Assembly (NCBI RefSeq): GCF_000426365.1 | Contig: NZ_AUFF01000001.1 | Coordinates: forward strand, 1-64,000 | Source of the DNA: Arenimonas composti TR7-09 = DSM 18010 | Lineage (GTDB): Bacteria > Pseudomonadota > Gammaproteobacteria > Xanthomonadales > Xanthomonadaceae | Length of the DNA stretch: 64,000 nt | Reading direction: 5' to 3' | Shown: in pieces, positions 23,094 to 32,897 of the stretch | How the letters are laid out: each line of letters starts with the position of its first letter | Position numbering within the stretch: the first letter of the stretch is position 1 | Notes under the pieces: generated by a model | Databases searched by the model: none | Seen by the model: the letters and a program-made list of their open reading frames with translations, nothing else | Told to the model about the DNA's origin: nothing | Position numbers and translations under genes: made by a program

Positions 23094-23116
23094 TGTAGCA
23101 GCGCCTTCAGGCGCGA
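23094..23116 (+). repeat. REP-like hairpin repeat, copy 2
   Basis: It shares the core GCGCCTTCAGGCGCGA with copy 1, starting TGTAGCAGC. It lies 11 nt downstream in the same orientation, so the two form a direct doublet between the aminotransferase gene and mdh. The compensated stem changes relative to the other copies (GCGCC/GGCGC for GCGGC/GCCGC) argue that the hairpin itself is selected. Confidence 0.75.
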
Positions 23117-23131
23117 AATCCGGAGATCCCC

Positions 23132-24115
23132 ATGAAGACCCCCGTCCGTGTCGCAGTCACCGGCGCCGCCGGCCAGATCGGCTACTCCCTGCTGTTCCGC
23201 ATCGCCTCCGGCGAGATGCTCGGCAAGGACCAGCCGGTCATCCTGCAGATGCTCGAACTGCCGATGGAGAAGGCGCAGGCGGCGCTGCGCGGCGTCATGA
23301 TGGAGCTCGAGGACTGCGCGTTCCCGCTGCTCGCCGGCATGGTCGGCACCGACGATCCGATGGTCGCGTTCAAGGACGCCGACGTCGCCCTGCTGGTCGG
23401 TGCGATGCCGCGCGGACCGGGCATGGAGCGCAAGGACCTGCTGCTGAAGAACGCCGAGATCTTCACCGTGCAGGGCAAGGCGCTGAACGCGGTCGCCGCG
23501 CGCGACGTGAAGGTGCTGGTGGTCGGCAACCCGGCCAACACCAATGCCTACATCGCGATGAAGTCGGCGCCGGAGCTGGACCCGAAGAACTTCACGGCGA
23601 TGTTGCGCCTCGACCACAACCGCGCGCTGTCGCAGCTGGCGATCAAGGCCGGCGTCGCGGTCGCCGAGATCGAGAAGCTGGTCGTGTGGGGCAACCACAG
23701 CCCGACGATGTACCCGGACTACCGCTTCGCCACCGTCGCCGGCGCGTCGCTGAAGGACAAGGTCGCCGACGAGGCCTGGAACCGCGAGACCTTCATTCCG
23801 AAGGTCGGCAAGCGCGGCGCCGCGATCATCGACGCCCGCGGCCTGTCCTCGGCGGCGTCGGCGGCGAACGCGGCGATCGACCACGTCCGCGACTGGGTGC
23901 TGGGTACGAACGGCAAGTGGGCGACGATGGGCATCCCGTCGGACGGCAGCTACGGCATCCCGAAGGACGTGATCTACGGCTTCCCGGTCACCTGCAAGGA
24001 CGGCAGGTACGAGATCGTGCAGGGCCTGGAGATCGACGACTACTCGCGCTCGATGATGGACAAGACCCTGGCCGAACTCGAGGAAGAGCGCGCCGGCGTC
24101 GCCCACCTGCTCTGA
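23132..24115 (+). CDS. mdh: Malate dehydrogenase
   Basis: It interconverts malate and oxaloacetate with NAD in the TCA cycle, and so supplies oxaloacetate for the methylcitrate synthase encoded nearby. The 327-residue product is of the cytosolic-type (group 2) MDH family. It has [36 protein letters not shown] and the catalytic-histidine segment [13 protein letters not shown] terminator follows. Confidence 0.96.
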   Translation: MKTPVRVAVTGAAGQIGYSLLFRIASGEMLGKDQPVILQMLELPMEKAQAALRGVMMELEDCAFPLLAGMVGTDDPMVAFKDADVALLVGAMPRGPGMERKDLLLKNAEIFTVQGKALNAVAARDVKVLVVGNPANTNAYIAMKSAPELDPKNFTAMLRLDHNRALSQLAIKAGVAVAEIEKLVVWGNHSPTMYPDYRFATVAGASLKDKVADEAWNRETFIPKVGKRGAAIIDARGLSSAASAANAAIDHVRDWVLGTNGKWATMGIPSDGSYGIPKDVIYGFPVTCKDGRYEIVQGLEIDDYSRSMMDKTLAELEEERAGVAHLL

Positions 24116-24143
24116 GCACGCGCGCGAAGCGTTCCGTCACGGG

Positions 24144-24171
24144 GGGCGGCCATCGGCCGCCCTTCGTGTTT
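24144..24171 (+). terminator. Terminator after mdh
   Basis: GGGCGGCC and GGCCGCCC form an 8-bp stem with an ATC loop, followed by TTCGTGTTT. It separates mdh from prpB. Confidence 0.75.
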
Positions 24172-24221
24172 CCGGATGCCGCGGGCGGCTGGGTAGAATG
24201 CGCGCCTCGCAAGGAGTTCCC

Positions 24222-25109
24222 ATGGCCAAGACCTCTCCCGGCGCGCGCTTCCGCGCCGCCCTCGCCGCCGAATCGCCGCTGCAGGTCGTCGGCGCCATCA
24301 ACGCCAACCACGCCCTGCTGGCGCAGCGCGCGGGCTTCCGCGCGATCTACCTCAGCGGTGGCGGTGTCGCCGCCGGTTCGCTCGGCATTCCCGACCTCGG
24401 CATCACCGGGCTCGAGGACGTGCTGATCGACACCCGTCGCATCACCGACGTCTGCGAGCTGCCGCTGCTCGTCGACATCGACACCGGCTTCGGCCCGAGT
24501 GCCTTCAACATCGAGCGCACGGTGAAGTCGCTGATCAAGGCCGGCGCCGCCGCCTGCCACATCGAGGACCAGGTCGGCGCCAAGCGCTGTGGCCATCGTC
24601 CGGGCAAGGAGATCGTTTCCGCCGACGAGATGGTCGACCGCATCAAGGCTGCCGCCGACGCGAAGTCGGCCGATCCGGACTTCTTCCTGATCGCGCGCAC
24701 CGACGCGATCGCGGTCGAGGGCGTCGACGCCGCGATCGAGCGCGCGCAGCGCTGCGTCGAGGCCGGCGCCGACGGCATCTTCGCCGAGGCCGCCTACGAT
24801 CTGCCGACCTATGCGCGGTTCGTGGAAGCGGTGAAGGTGCCGGTGCTCGCCAACATCACCGAATTCGGCAAGACGCCGCTGTTCAGCCGCGAGGAACTCG
24901 CCTCGGTCGGCGTCGCGATCCAGCTGTATCCGCTGAGCGCGTTCCGGGCGATGAACAAGGCCGCCGAGAACGTCTACACCGCGATCCGCCGCGACGGCCA
25001 CCAGCAGGCCGTGCTCGACACGATGCAGACGCGCGAGGAGCTGTACGACCGCATCGGCTACCACGACTTCGAGCGGCGCCTCGACGCGCTGTTCCAGAAG
25101 GCGAAATAG
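24222..25109 (+). CDS. prpB: 2-methylisocitrate lyase
   Basis: PrpB splits 2-methylisocitrate into pyruvate and succinate in the methylcitrate cycle. The ATG at 24222 has AAGGAG 5 nt upstream and gives 295 residues. The signature KRCGH is at residues 121-125, with the catalytic cysteine at 123 as in E. coli PrpB. VDIDTGFG is the metal-site region. TAGAAT at 24194-24199 is a possible -10 box after the mdh terminator. A small membrane-protein gene follows after 2 nt, then prpC. Confidence 0.94.
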   Translation: MAKTSPGARFRAALAAESPLQVVGAINANHALLAQRAGFRAIYLSGGGVAAGSLGIPDLGITGLEDVLIDTRRITDVCELPLLVDIDTGFGPSAFNIERTVKSLIKAGAAACHIEDQVGAKRCGHRPGKEIVSADEMVDRIKAAADAKSADPDFFLIARTDAIAVEGVDAAIERAQRCVEAGADGIFAEAAYDLPTYARFVEAVKVPVLANITEFGKTPLFSREELASVGVAIQLYPLSAFRAMNKAAENVYTAIRRDGHQQAVLDTMQTREELYDRIGYHDFERRLDALFQKAK

Positions 25110-25111
25110 GA

Positions 25112-25663
25112 GTGGAAGCCGCCGCGCCGCCGCGCGAGTCCCGCCCCGGTCGCGACTGGGACCGCATCACCGCGATCGCCGCCGTGCTGATCGGCCTGGC
25201 GGCGGTGCTGGTGTCGGTCTATACCGTGCTGCTGCAGCGCGAACAGGTGCGCGCCGAGGTCTGGCCGCGGCTCGACTTCTACTACGCCGGTGTCGACGGC
25301 GAATTCCGCGTCTCGAACAAGGGCATCGGCCCGGCGATCATCGAGACCGTGGAAGTGAGCATCGACGGCGTGCCGGTGCGCGACTGGGCGGAAGTCACCG
25401 CCCGCCTCGGGCTGAGCGACCCCGGCCAGCTCTACAGCAGCCTCTGGGGCGCGGTGCTGTCGCCCGGCGAGCATCTGGCCTACCTCATACCATCCGGGCA
25501 GGAAGCCTTCGCGCAGATCCGTGCCGAGACGCAGCGCATTTCGATGACGGTCTGCTACTGCTCGGCGCTGCGCGACTGCTGGCTCGCTGCGCCTGAAGAC
25601 GACGGTCAGGTCGAGGTCGACGCCTGTCCGGTACTGCCGCCCGAGCGCCGCTTCCAGAACTAG
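25112..25663 (+). CDS. Single-pass membrane protein of unknown function between prpB and prpC
   Basis: I do not recognise a named family. The GTG at 25112 is the only reasonable start; AGGA abuts it directly, which suggests expression coupled to prpB, whose stop is 2 nt upstream. The 183-residue product has one membrane helix (about residues 19-40, ITAIAAVLIGLAAVLVSVYT), then REQVRAEVWPRLDFYYAG and a beta-rich domain of about 130 residues. Three cysteines (CYC and a nearby C) lie near residues 150-158. The prp operon context is suggestive only. Confidence 0.75.
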   Translation: MEAAAPPRESRPGRDWDRITAIAAVLIGLAAVLVSVYTVLLQREQVRAEVWPRLDFYYAGVDGEFRVSNKGIGPAIIETVEVSIDGVPVRDWAEVTARLGLSDPGQLYSSLWGAVLSPGEHLAYLIPSGQEAFAQIRAETQRISMTVCYCSALRDCWLAAPEDDGQVEVDACPVLPPERRFQN

Positions 25664-25699
25664 GATCAACCGCAACACGACCCCGAACGGAGCAAGACG

Positions 25700-26851
25700 A
25701 TGAGCGACGTTTCCCCGAATCCGCCGAAGGCCAAGAAGTCCGTCGCCCTCAGCGGCACGCCCGCCGGCAACACCGCGCTGTGCACCGTCGGCCGCAGCGG
25801 CAACGACCTGCATTACCGCGGCTACGACATCCACGACCTGGCGACGAAGGCCGGCTTCGAGGAAGTCGCCCACCTGCTCGTGCACGGCGAACTGCCGACC
25901 GCCGACCAGCTGCGCGCCTACAAGGCCAAGCTGCGCCGCCTGCGCGGCCTGCCGGCGATCGTCGCCGAGGCGCTGGAACTGGTGCCGGCGAACGCGCATC
26001 CGATGGACGTGCTGCGTACCGGCTGCTCGGTGCTCGGTACCGTGCTGCCGGAGCGCGACGAACACGCGCACCACGAGGCGCGCGACATCGCCGACCGCCT
26101 GATGGCGAGCTTCGGTTCGATGCTGCTGTACTGGTGGCATTTCACCCGCAACGGCCGCCGCATCGACGTCGAGACCGACGACGACACGATCGCGGCGCAC
26201 TTCCTGCACCTGCTGCACGGCGAACCGCCGAGCGAATCGCATGCGCGCGCGCTCGACCAGTCGCTGGTGCTCTACGCCGAACACGAGTTCAACGCCTCGA
26301 CCTTCACCGCGCGCGTCATCGCCGGCACCGGCAGCGACATCCATTCGTGCATCACCGGCGCGATCGGCGCGCTGCGTGGACCGAAGCACGGCGGCGCCAA
26401 CGAGGTCGCGATGGAGATCATCGCCCGCTACCGCAGCGCCGACGAGGCGGAGGCCGACATCCGTGCCCGCGTCGAGCGCAAGGAGATCGTCATCGGCTTC
26501 GGCCACCCGGTCTACACGGTCGGCGACCCGCGCAACCCGATCATCAAGGAGATCTCGCGCAAGCTCTGCGCCGAGGGCGGCAACCAGACGCTGTTCGACG
26601 TCAGCGAGCGCATCGAGACGCTGATGTGGGACCTGAAGAAGATGTTCCCGAACCTCGACTGGTACAGCGCCTCGGCCTACCACATGATGGGCGTGCCGAC
26701 GGCGATGTTCACGCCGCTGTTCGTGATCGCCCGCACCAGCGGCTGGTCCGCGCACGTGATCGAGCAGCGCATGGACGGCAAGATCATCCGCCCGAGCGCC
26801 AACTACACCGGTCCCGAGGACCGCGGGTTCGTGCCGATCGAGAAGCGCTGA
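25700..26851 (+). CDS. prpC: 2-methylcitrate synthase
   Basis: PrpC joins propionyl-CoA and oxaloacetate. The 383-residue product is a short citrate-synthase-fold protein. It has [12 protein letters not shown] at the N-terminus, [19 protein letters not shown] with the catalytic His, GPKHGGANE, and [13 protein letters not shown]. Assignment to methylcitrate rather than citrate synthase rests on similarity plus the adjacent prpB and nearby prpD. GGAG lies 9 nt before the ATG. Confidence 0.92.
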   Translation: MSDVSPNPPKAKKSVALSGTPAGNTALCTVGRSGNDLHYRGYDIHDLATKAGFEEVAHLLVHGELPTADQLRAYKAKLRRLRGLPAIVAEALELVPANAHPMDVLRTGCSVLGTVLPERDEHAHHEARDIADRLMASFGSMLLYWWHFTRNGRRIDVETDDDTIAAHFLHLLHGEPPSESHARALDQSLVLYAEHEFNASTFTARVIAGTGSDIHSCITGAIGALRGPKHGGANEVAMEIIARYRSADEAEADIRARVERKEIVIGFGHPVYTVGDPRNPIIKEISRKLCAEGGNQTLFDVSERIETLMWDLKKMFPNLDWYSASAYHMMGVPTAMFTPLFVIARTSGWSAHVIEQRMDGKIIRPSANYTGPEDRGFVPIEKR

Positions 26852-26875
26852 CGCGGATCATCGCGCCGGCACCAG

Positions 26876-26904
26876 GAAGGCCACGCTCCCGCGTGGCCTT
26901 CTTC
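26876..26904 (+). terminator. Terminator after prpC
   Basis: GAAGGCCACGC (26876-26886) pairs perfectly with GCGTGGCCTTC (26891-26901) around TCCC. Only a weak pyrimidine run (TTCATTC) follows. It also lies just beyond the stop of the convergent cell wall hydrolase gene and may serve both. Confidence 0.7.
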
Positions 26905-26906
26905 AT

Positions 26907-27395
26907 TCAGGGGGCCATGCGCTGCTGGGCGACGACCGGGCCGCCGGGAGGCGCCAGGCGGGTGACGCGGAAGAAGGTGTGGTCGCCGATGGTCGCGACC
27001 TGGGGCGCCGAGGCCCATTCCGGCGAGGCGATCGAGAGCGCGGCGAAGTGGCTGGCGCCGGGCACGACCTCGTTGCGTTCGCCGGGCGGCAGCTGCCAGT
27101 CGGCCTGGGTCGCGAACGCGACCTCGACCGCCCGCTGCCAGGCCTCGAGATTCCGCAGGCGCATGCCGGGATGGACGATGCCCGGTGCGAACTGCCGGCG
27201 GGCGGTCACGACCTCGCAGACCGAGTCGCCCCAGCGGCCGCTCTCGTAGCGGCGCATGGCGACCTCGGCGACGGCGCGCTGGCCGAGTTCGGACTGGTTG
27301 CGGGCTTCCAGGTAGACCGTCGTCGCCAGGCACAGCGGATCGGCGGCGGGCTGGGGCAGCATCGAGGCGAGCCACAGCAGGAAAGACAACTTCAT
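26907..27395 (-). CDS. SleB-type cell wall hydrolase (Hydrolase_2 family), exported
   Basis: The start at 27395 has AAGGAG (27408-27403) 7 nt upstream and gives MKLSFLLWLASMLPQPAA, a short signal peptide. The 162-residue product has the family's LATTVYLEARNQSELGQRAVAEV segment with the catalytic Glu, and the later SHFAALS. Enzymes of this family cleave peptidoglycan glycan strands; periplasmic location is inferred. A structured RNA candidate lies directly upstream of its Shine-Dalgarno (27419-27471). Confidence 0.82.
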   Translation of the reverse strand: MKLSFLLWLASMLPQPAADPLCLATTVYLEARNQSELGQRAVAEVAMRRYESGRWGDSVCEVVTARRQFAPGIVHPGMRLRNLEAWQRAVEVAFATQADWQLPPGERNEVVPGASHFAALSIASPEWASAPQVATIGDHTFFRVTRLAPPGGPVVAQQRMAP

Positions 27396-27418
27396 GGCGG
27401 AACTCCTTGCTCCGTTGC

Positions 27419-27471
27419 GCCACGCGGGGGTCCGCATCGCTGCGGTGGCGGTTTCCCGCCGTAAGCGTGGC
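27419..27471 (-). ncRNA. Candidate leader RNA: three-way junction with two GNRA tetraloops
   Basis: Read on the minus strand, GCCACGC (27471-27465) pairs with GCGTGGC (27425-27419) to close a junction. Inside are GGCGG-GAAA-CCGCC (27460-27447) and CCGCA-GCGA-TGCGG (27445-27432). Both inner stems are perfect and both loops are of the GNRA class. The closing stem ends 10 nt before the Shine-Dalgarno of the cell wall hydrolase. The order and loop types suggest a folded cis-regulatory RNA. It does not match the conserved cores of c-di-GMP-I, ydaO, PreQ1 or mini-ykkC that I can recall. Confidence 0.4.
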
Positions 27472-27579
27472 CTGGCGTTTTGGGGATGGACGAGCCGGGC
27501 TCGTTTTCCGGGGCGCGGGCGTTCTCGAAGGGCGCCGCCGGAAACCCCGCGCAGCCATGCAGCCGGGGCCTCGTCGTGA

Positions 27580-27723
27580 CCCGGTCGTCACTTTCACGAC
27601 CGGGGCGAAGGCGCGCATGGTACGGGGCCGGATCGAACCCCGCCTGAACGGGGTTCAGCAAGTATCTGATTCGACAAACGAATCAGCGTGGAACGTGGCC
27701 GGATCGGGCGTGGATCACGTTCC
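27580..27723. repeat. Cluster of four perfect inverted repeats
   Basis: In order: CCCGGTCGT/ACGACCGGG (27580-27604), GAACCCCG/CGGGGTTC (27635-27656), CTGATTCG/CGAATCAG (27666-27686), and GGAACGTG/CACGTTCC (27690-27723, arms 18 nt apart). They may include the fadH terminator and operator sites for the hydrolase gene. None has an adjacent T-run of terminator quality. Confidence 0.5.
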
Positions 27724-27779
27724 GGGCGGGGGCGGCCAACCCCGTAATGCGGCGGCGCAGGGTCCGCCCGCCGGCAAGC

Positions 27780-29852
<2,073 letters not shown>

Positions 29853-29882
29853 TCACGCGGACAAGTCGGCGTCGGGGTTCGG

Positions 29883-30335
29883 TCAGGCGGGTGGCTCGTC
29901 GCAGGCGCGCATCGCCAGGTCGCGCAGCGCCAGCGGTTCGCCGGCGGCGTCGAACAGGCCCACCGCCGCCAGCGGCACGCCGCTGTGCCGGTTGACGAAG
30001 CGCACCGGCGACTTGCCACCGTAGATCCAGCGGTCGCCCCACTGCGCGAGCGCGATCAGCACCGGCGCCAGGTCCTTGCCGCATTCGGTCAGGCGGTACT
30101 CGATCTGGCGCGGGTCGTCCTTCGCCGGCCGGCGTTCGAGGATGCCGACTTCAACCAGGCGCTTCAGGCGCGAACTGAGGATGTTCTTGGCGATCCCGAG
30201 CCGGCGTTCGAAGTCGGCGAAGCGGCGGGTGCCCTGGAAGCACTCGCGCAGGATCAGCAGGCTCCACCATTCACCGACGCGTTCCAGCGCCTGGGCGACG
30301 GGGCAGGGCATGTCGGCATAGGAGACCCGTTTCAT
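29883..30335 (-). CDS. HxlR-family winged-helix transcriptional regulator
   Basis: The start at 30335 gives MKRVSYADMPCPVAQALERV; a longer in-frame reading upstream lacks similarity and crosses the putative operator. The 150-residue product has the HxlR wHTH core (GEWWSLLILRECFQGTRRF, LSSRLKRLVEVGILER) with the conserved N-terminal cysteine. The C-terminal extension (WIYGGKSPVRFVNRHSG) is typical of the longer HxlR type. It is divergent from the alpha/beta hydrolase gene and lies 75 nt upstream of fadH on the same strand. A perfect palindrome lies 23 nt upstream of its start. Confidence 0.9.
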   Translation of the reverse strand: MKRVSYADMPCPVAQALERVGEWWSLLILRECFQGTRRFADFERRLGIAKNILSSRLKRLVEVGILERRPAKDDPRQIEYRLTECGKDLAPVLIALAQWGDRWIYGGKSPVRFVNRHSGVPLAAVGLFDAAGEPLALRDLAMRACDEPPA

Positions 30336-30357
30336 CGCACAAGCATCGCCGAGTGGA

Positions 30358-30402
30358 GTTGCATAATGCAACCAGAGGTGCCAGAGTGCCGCCAGGTTGC
30401 AT
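30358..30402. promoter_or_regulatory. Putative HxlR operator: GTTGCAT-A-ATGCAAC plus a half site
   Basis: A perfect 15-bp palindrome GTTGCATAATGCAAC occupies 30358-30372 between the divergent regulator and hydrolase genes. A second GTTGCAT half site lies at 30396-30402. Such symmetric sites are the usual targets of dimeric winged-helix regulators, so autoregulation and control of the hydrolase gene are likely inferences. Confidence 0.6.
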
Positions 30403-30423
30403 GAAGAAACCTCGGAGGTCGCC

Positions 30424-31224
30424 ATGCGTATGCTGCCGCCGCTGATCCGCACCCTCGGCCTGGTCGCCCCGGCCGTAGCCGCCGACTTCGCGCGCCGGGT
30501 GGCGACCCGGCCGAGCCCGGCGCGCCGGCGTCCCGAGCCGGCGGGCGCCGAGCCGGTCACGTTCCGCTTCGGGCTCGCCGGCCTGCGCTGGGGCGCCGGT
30601 GGCCCGACCGTGCTCGCCCTGCATGGCTGGGAAGGCCGCGCCGCGCAGTTCCGCGGGCTCGGCGAGCGCCTCGCCGCGCGCGGTTACCGGCTCGTGGCAC
30701 TCGATGCGCCGGCGCACGGGCGCTCGCCGGGGCGGGAGGCCGATCCGGTCGTGTTCGCCGATGCCCTGCGCGAGGCCGCCGCCGAACTCGGGCCGCTGCA
30801 CGCGGTGGTCGGCCATTCGATGGGGGGTGCCTCGGTGCTGTATGCGGTGAGCCAGGGGCTGCGCAGCGAACGTTCGGTGGCGATCGCGGCGCCGGCGGGC
30901 GTCGGCGGCGTGCTGGCGCGGATCGCCGGCCGGCTCGGCCTCGGCGAGACCGCGCGCCGCCGCTTCTTCGCGGCGATGAGCCAGCGCAGCGGGATGCCGC
31001 CGGAAGCGCTGGACATCGACCGCCTCGCCGGCGGCATCGGCCAGCCGCTGCTGGTGGTGCACGACCACGAGGATGCGGTGATCCCGTTCGCCGACGCCGA
31101 GCGCATCGCCGGCGCGACCCGCGCCCGCCTGCTGGCGACCCGCGGCCTCGGCCACCGCAACGTACTGCGCGATCCGGCGGTGCTCGACCAGATCGTCGAC
31201 TTCCTGGACGCACGCGCCGCCTGA
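30424..31224 (+). CDS. Alpha/beta hydrolase
   Basis: The ATG at 30424 has GGAGG 5 nt upstream and gives 266 residues. An upstream TTG in the same frame overlaps the operator half site and is less likely. The fold is shown by LALHGWEGRAAQF (oxyanion HG), the nucleophile elbow GHSMGG, and a late His in RGLGHRNVLRD with an acid in VVHDHEDAVIPF. Substrate is unknown. It is divergent from the HxlR regulator and probably under its control. Confidence 0.85.
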   Translation: MRMLPPLIRTLGLVAPAVAADFARRVATRPSPARRRPEPAGAEPVTFRFGLAGLRWGAGGPTVLALHGWEGRAAQFRGLGERLAARGYRLVALDAPAHGRSPGREADPVVFADALREAAAELGPLHAVVGHSMGGASVLYAVSQGLRSERSVAIAAPAGVGGVLARIAGRLGLGETARRRFFAAMSQRSGMPPEALDIDRLAGGIGQPLLVVHDHEDAVIPFADAERIAGATRARLLATRGLGHRNVLRDPAVLDQIVDFLDARAA

Positions 31225-31300
31225 TCCCGGAGAAGGCGACCTGCACGTGACGGGGTGATCTGGCAAGATTCGCCGGTCGACACCGCAGCAGGGGAGCTGC

Positions 31301-32755
31301 ATGCCCATGAGCACGCACGACAGCCGTTCCGCGAAACGAACCGATCCGGACCAGGCGATGGTGGACATCGCCAACTACGTCGCCGACTACTACATCGGCT
31401 CGTCCGAGGCCTACACGACCGCGCGCTACATGCTGCTGGATTCGCTGGCCTGCGCGATGCTGGCGATGCGCCATCCCGAATGCGTCAAGCACCTCGGCCC
31501 GATCGTGCCCGGTGCGGTGCTGCCCGGCGGTTCCCGCGTTCCCGGCACGTCCTGGGAACTCGACCCGGCGCAGGCGGCCTACAACATCGGCGTGCAGATC
31601 CGCTGGCTCGACTTCAACGACACCTGGCTGGCGGCGGAGTGGGGCCATCCGTCCGACAACCTCGGCGCGATCCTCGCGGTCGGCGACTGGCTCAGCCGCA
31701 AGGCCGAGCGCGAGCACGGCAAGCCGATCACCGTCCGCGACATCCTCACCGCGGCGATCAAGGCGCACGAGATCCAGGGCTGCTACGCGCTGAAGAACAG
31801 CTTCAACCGGGTCGGCCTCGACCACGTGATCCTGGTGCGGCTGGCGTCGACGGCGCTGACCACGCACATGCTCGGCGGCAGCAAGGACGAGATCGTCAAC
31901 GCGGTCAGCCACAGCTGGATCGACGGCGGCACGTTGCGCGCCTACCGGCACGCCCCGCAGGCCGGCCCGCGCAAGTCCTGGGCCGCCGGCGACGCCTGCC
32001 GCCGCGCCGTCACCCACGCGCTGAACGCGGTGAAGGGCTGCGTCGGCTACCCGAGCGCGCTGAGCGCGAAGACCTGGGGCTTCGCCGACGTGATGTTCAA
32101 GGGCCGCGAGTTCGAGTTCGAGCGGCCCTTCGGCAGCTACGTGATGGAGAACATCCTCTTCAAGATCAGCTTCCCGGCGGAATTCCACGCGCAGACCGCG
32201 GTGGAATGCGCGATGAAGCTGCACGGTGAGGTGGCCGGCCGGCTCGACGAGATCGAGCGCATCACGATCGAGACGCAGGAAGCCGGGGTCCGCATCATCG
32301 ACAAGACCGGGCCGCTGGCGAACTACGCCGATCGCGACCATTGCCTGCAGTACATGGTCGCGGTGCCGCTGATCTTCGGCCGCCTGACCGCCGACGACTA
32401 TTCCGACACCGTCGCGGCCGACCCGCGCATCGACGCCCTGCGGGCGAAGATGGAGGTCAGCGAGAACCCGCAGTTCACCGCCGACTACTTCGATCCCGAC
32501 AAGCGCTTCATCGGCAACGCGGTGCAGGTCCACTTCAAGGACGGCACCCGCAGCGAGCGGGTCGCGGTCGACGTGCCGATCGGCCATCGCGAGCGCCGGG
32601 GCGAGGGCATCACGGCCCTCCTGCAGAAATTCGAGTCGGCGATCGGTGGCCAGCTCCCGTCCCGCCGGGTCGAGCAGATCCTGGCCCTCACCAGTGACAC
32701 TTCACGTTTCGAGGCGACGCCGATCCACCGTTTTATCGATTTGTTCACATCCTGA
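31301..32755 (+). CDS. prpD: 2-methylcitrate dehydratase (MmgE/PrpD family)
   Basis: PrpD dehydrates 2-methylcitrate to 2-methyl-cis-aconitate. The 484-residue product is typical of PrpD: ARYMLLDSLACAMLAMRHPE near the N-terminus, DFNDTWLAAEWGHPSDNLGA in the active-site region, and VSHSWIDGGTLRAYRHAP. A second ATG at 31307 is also possible. GGGGAG at 31291-31296 is 4 nt from the first and 10 nt from the second. It completes prpBC but is separated from them by the hydrolase, fadH and regulator genes. No acnD/prpF is seen. Confidence 0.94.
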   Translation: MPMSTHDSRSAKRTDPDQAMVDIANYVADYYIGSSEAYTTARYMLLDSLACAMLAMRHPECVKHLGPIVPGAVLPGGSRVPGTSWELDPAQAAYNIGVQIRWLDFNDTWLAAEWGHPSDNLGAILAVGDWLSRKAEREHGKPITVRDILTAAIKAHEIQGCYALKNSFNRVGLDHVILVRLASTALTTHMLGGSKDEIVNAVSHSWIDGGTLRAYRHAPQAGPRKSWAAGDACRRAVTHALNAVKGCVGYPSALSAKTWGFADVMFKGREFEFERPFGSYVMENILFKISFPAEFHAQTAVECAMKLHGEVAGRLDEIERITIETQEAGVRIIDKTGPLANYADRDHCLQYMVAVPLIFGRLTADDYSDTVAADPRIDALRAKMEVSENPQFTADYFDPDKRFIGNAVQVHFKDGTRSERVAVDVPIGHRERRGEGITALLQKFESAIGGQLPSRRVEQILALTSDTSRFEATPIHRFIDLFTS

Positions 32756-32765
32756 GGGCGTAAGC

Positions 32766-32794
32766 TTGCCAAGCCCTGGCTGGCTTGTTAGATT
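32766..32794 (+). promoter_or_regulatory. Candidate promoter of the OmpA gene
   Basis: TTGCCA (32766-32771), 17-nt spacer, TAGATT (32789-32794). An inverted repeat CAAGCC-N6-GGCTTG overlaps the -35 and spacer. Predicted leader is about 100 nt. Confidence 0.55.
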
Positions 32795-32897
32795 CCCGTT
32801 AACCCGTTAGCAGCGGTAAAGTTTCGTGAGCGCGCATGCCCGGCATGCCAGGTCCCCCGATCGTGAGTCGTTCCCCCTAGTTCATTTGGAGCAAACC

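Larger units (their letters stand above)
27396..27779 (-). other. 384-bp gene-free gap between fadH and the cell wall hydrolase
   Basis: No plausible gene is seen on either strand. The gap contains the fadH 3' end region, several inverted repeats (listed separately), and the leader of the cell wall hydrolase gene. It is locally less GC-rich around 27655-27690, where a promoter for the hydrolase gene could lie. No convincing -35/-10 pair was found. Confidence 0.6.

Noticed and set aside
27635-27656. tRNA T-arm-like string on the minus strand (GGGGTTCGATCC)
   Set aside because: The flanking bases do not form a T stem, and no anticodon or acceptor stem is nearby. It is better explained as one arm of a perfect 8-bp inverted repeat.
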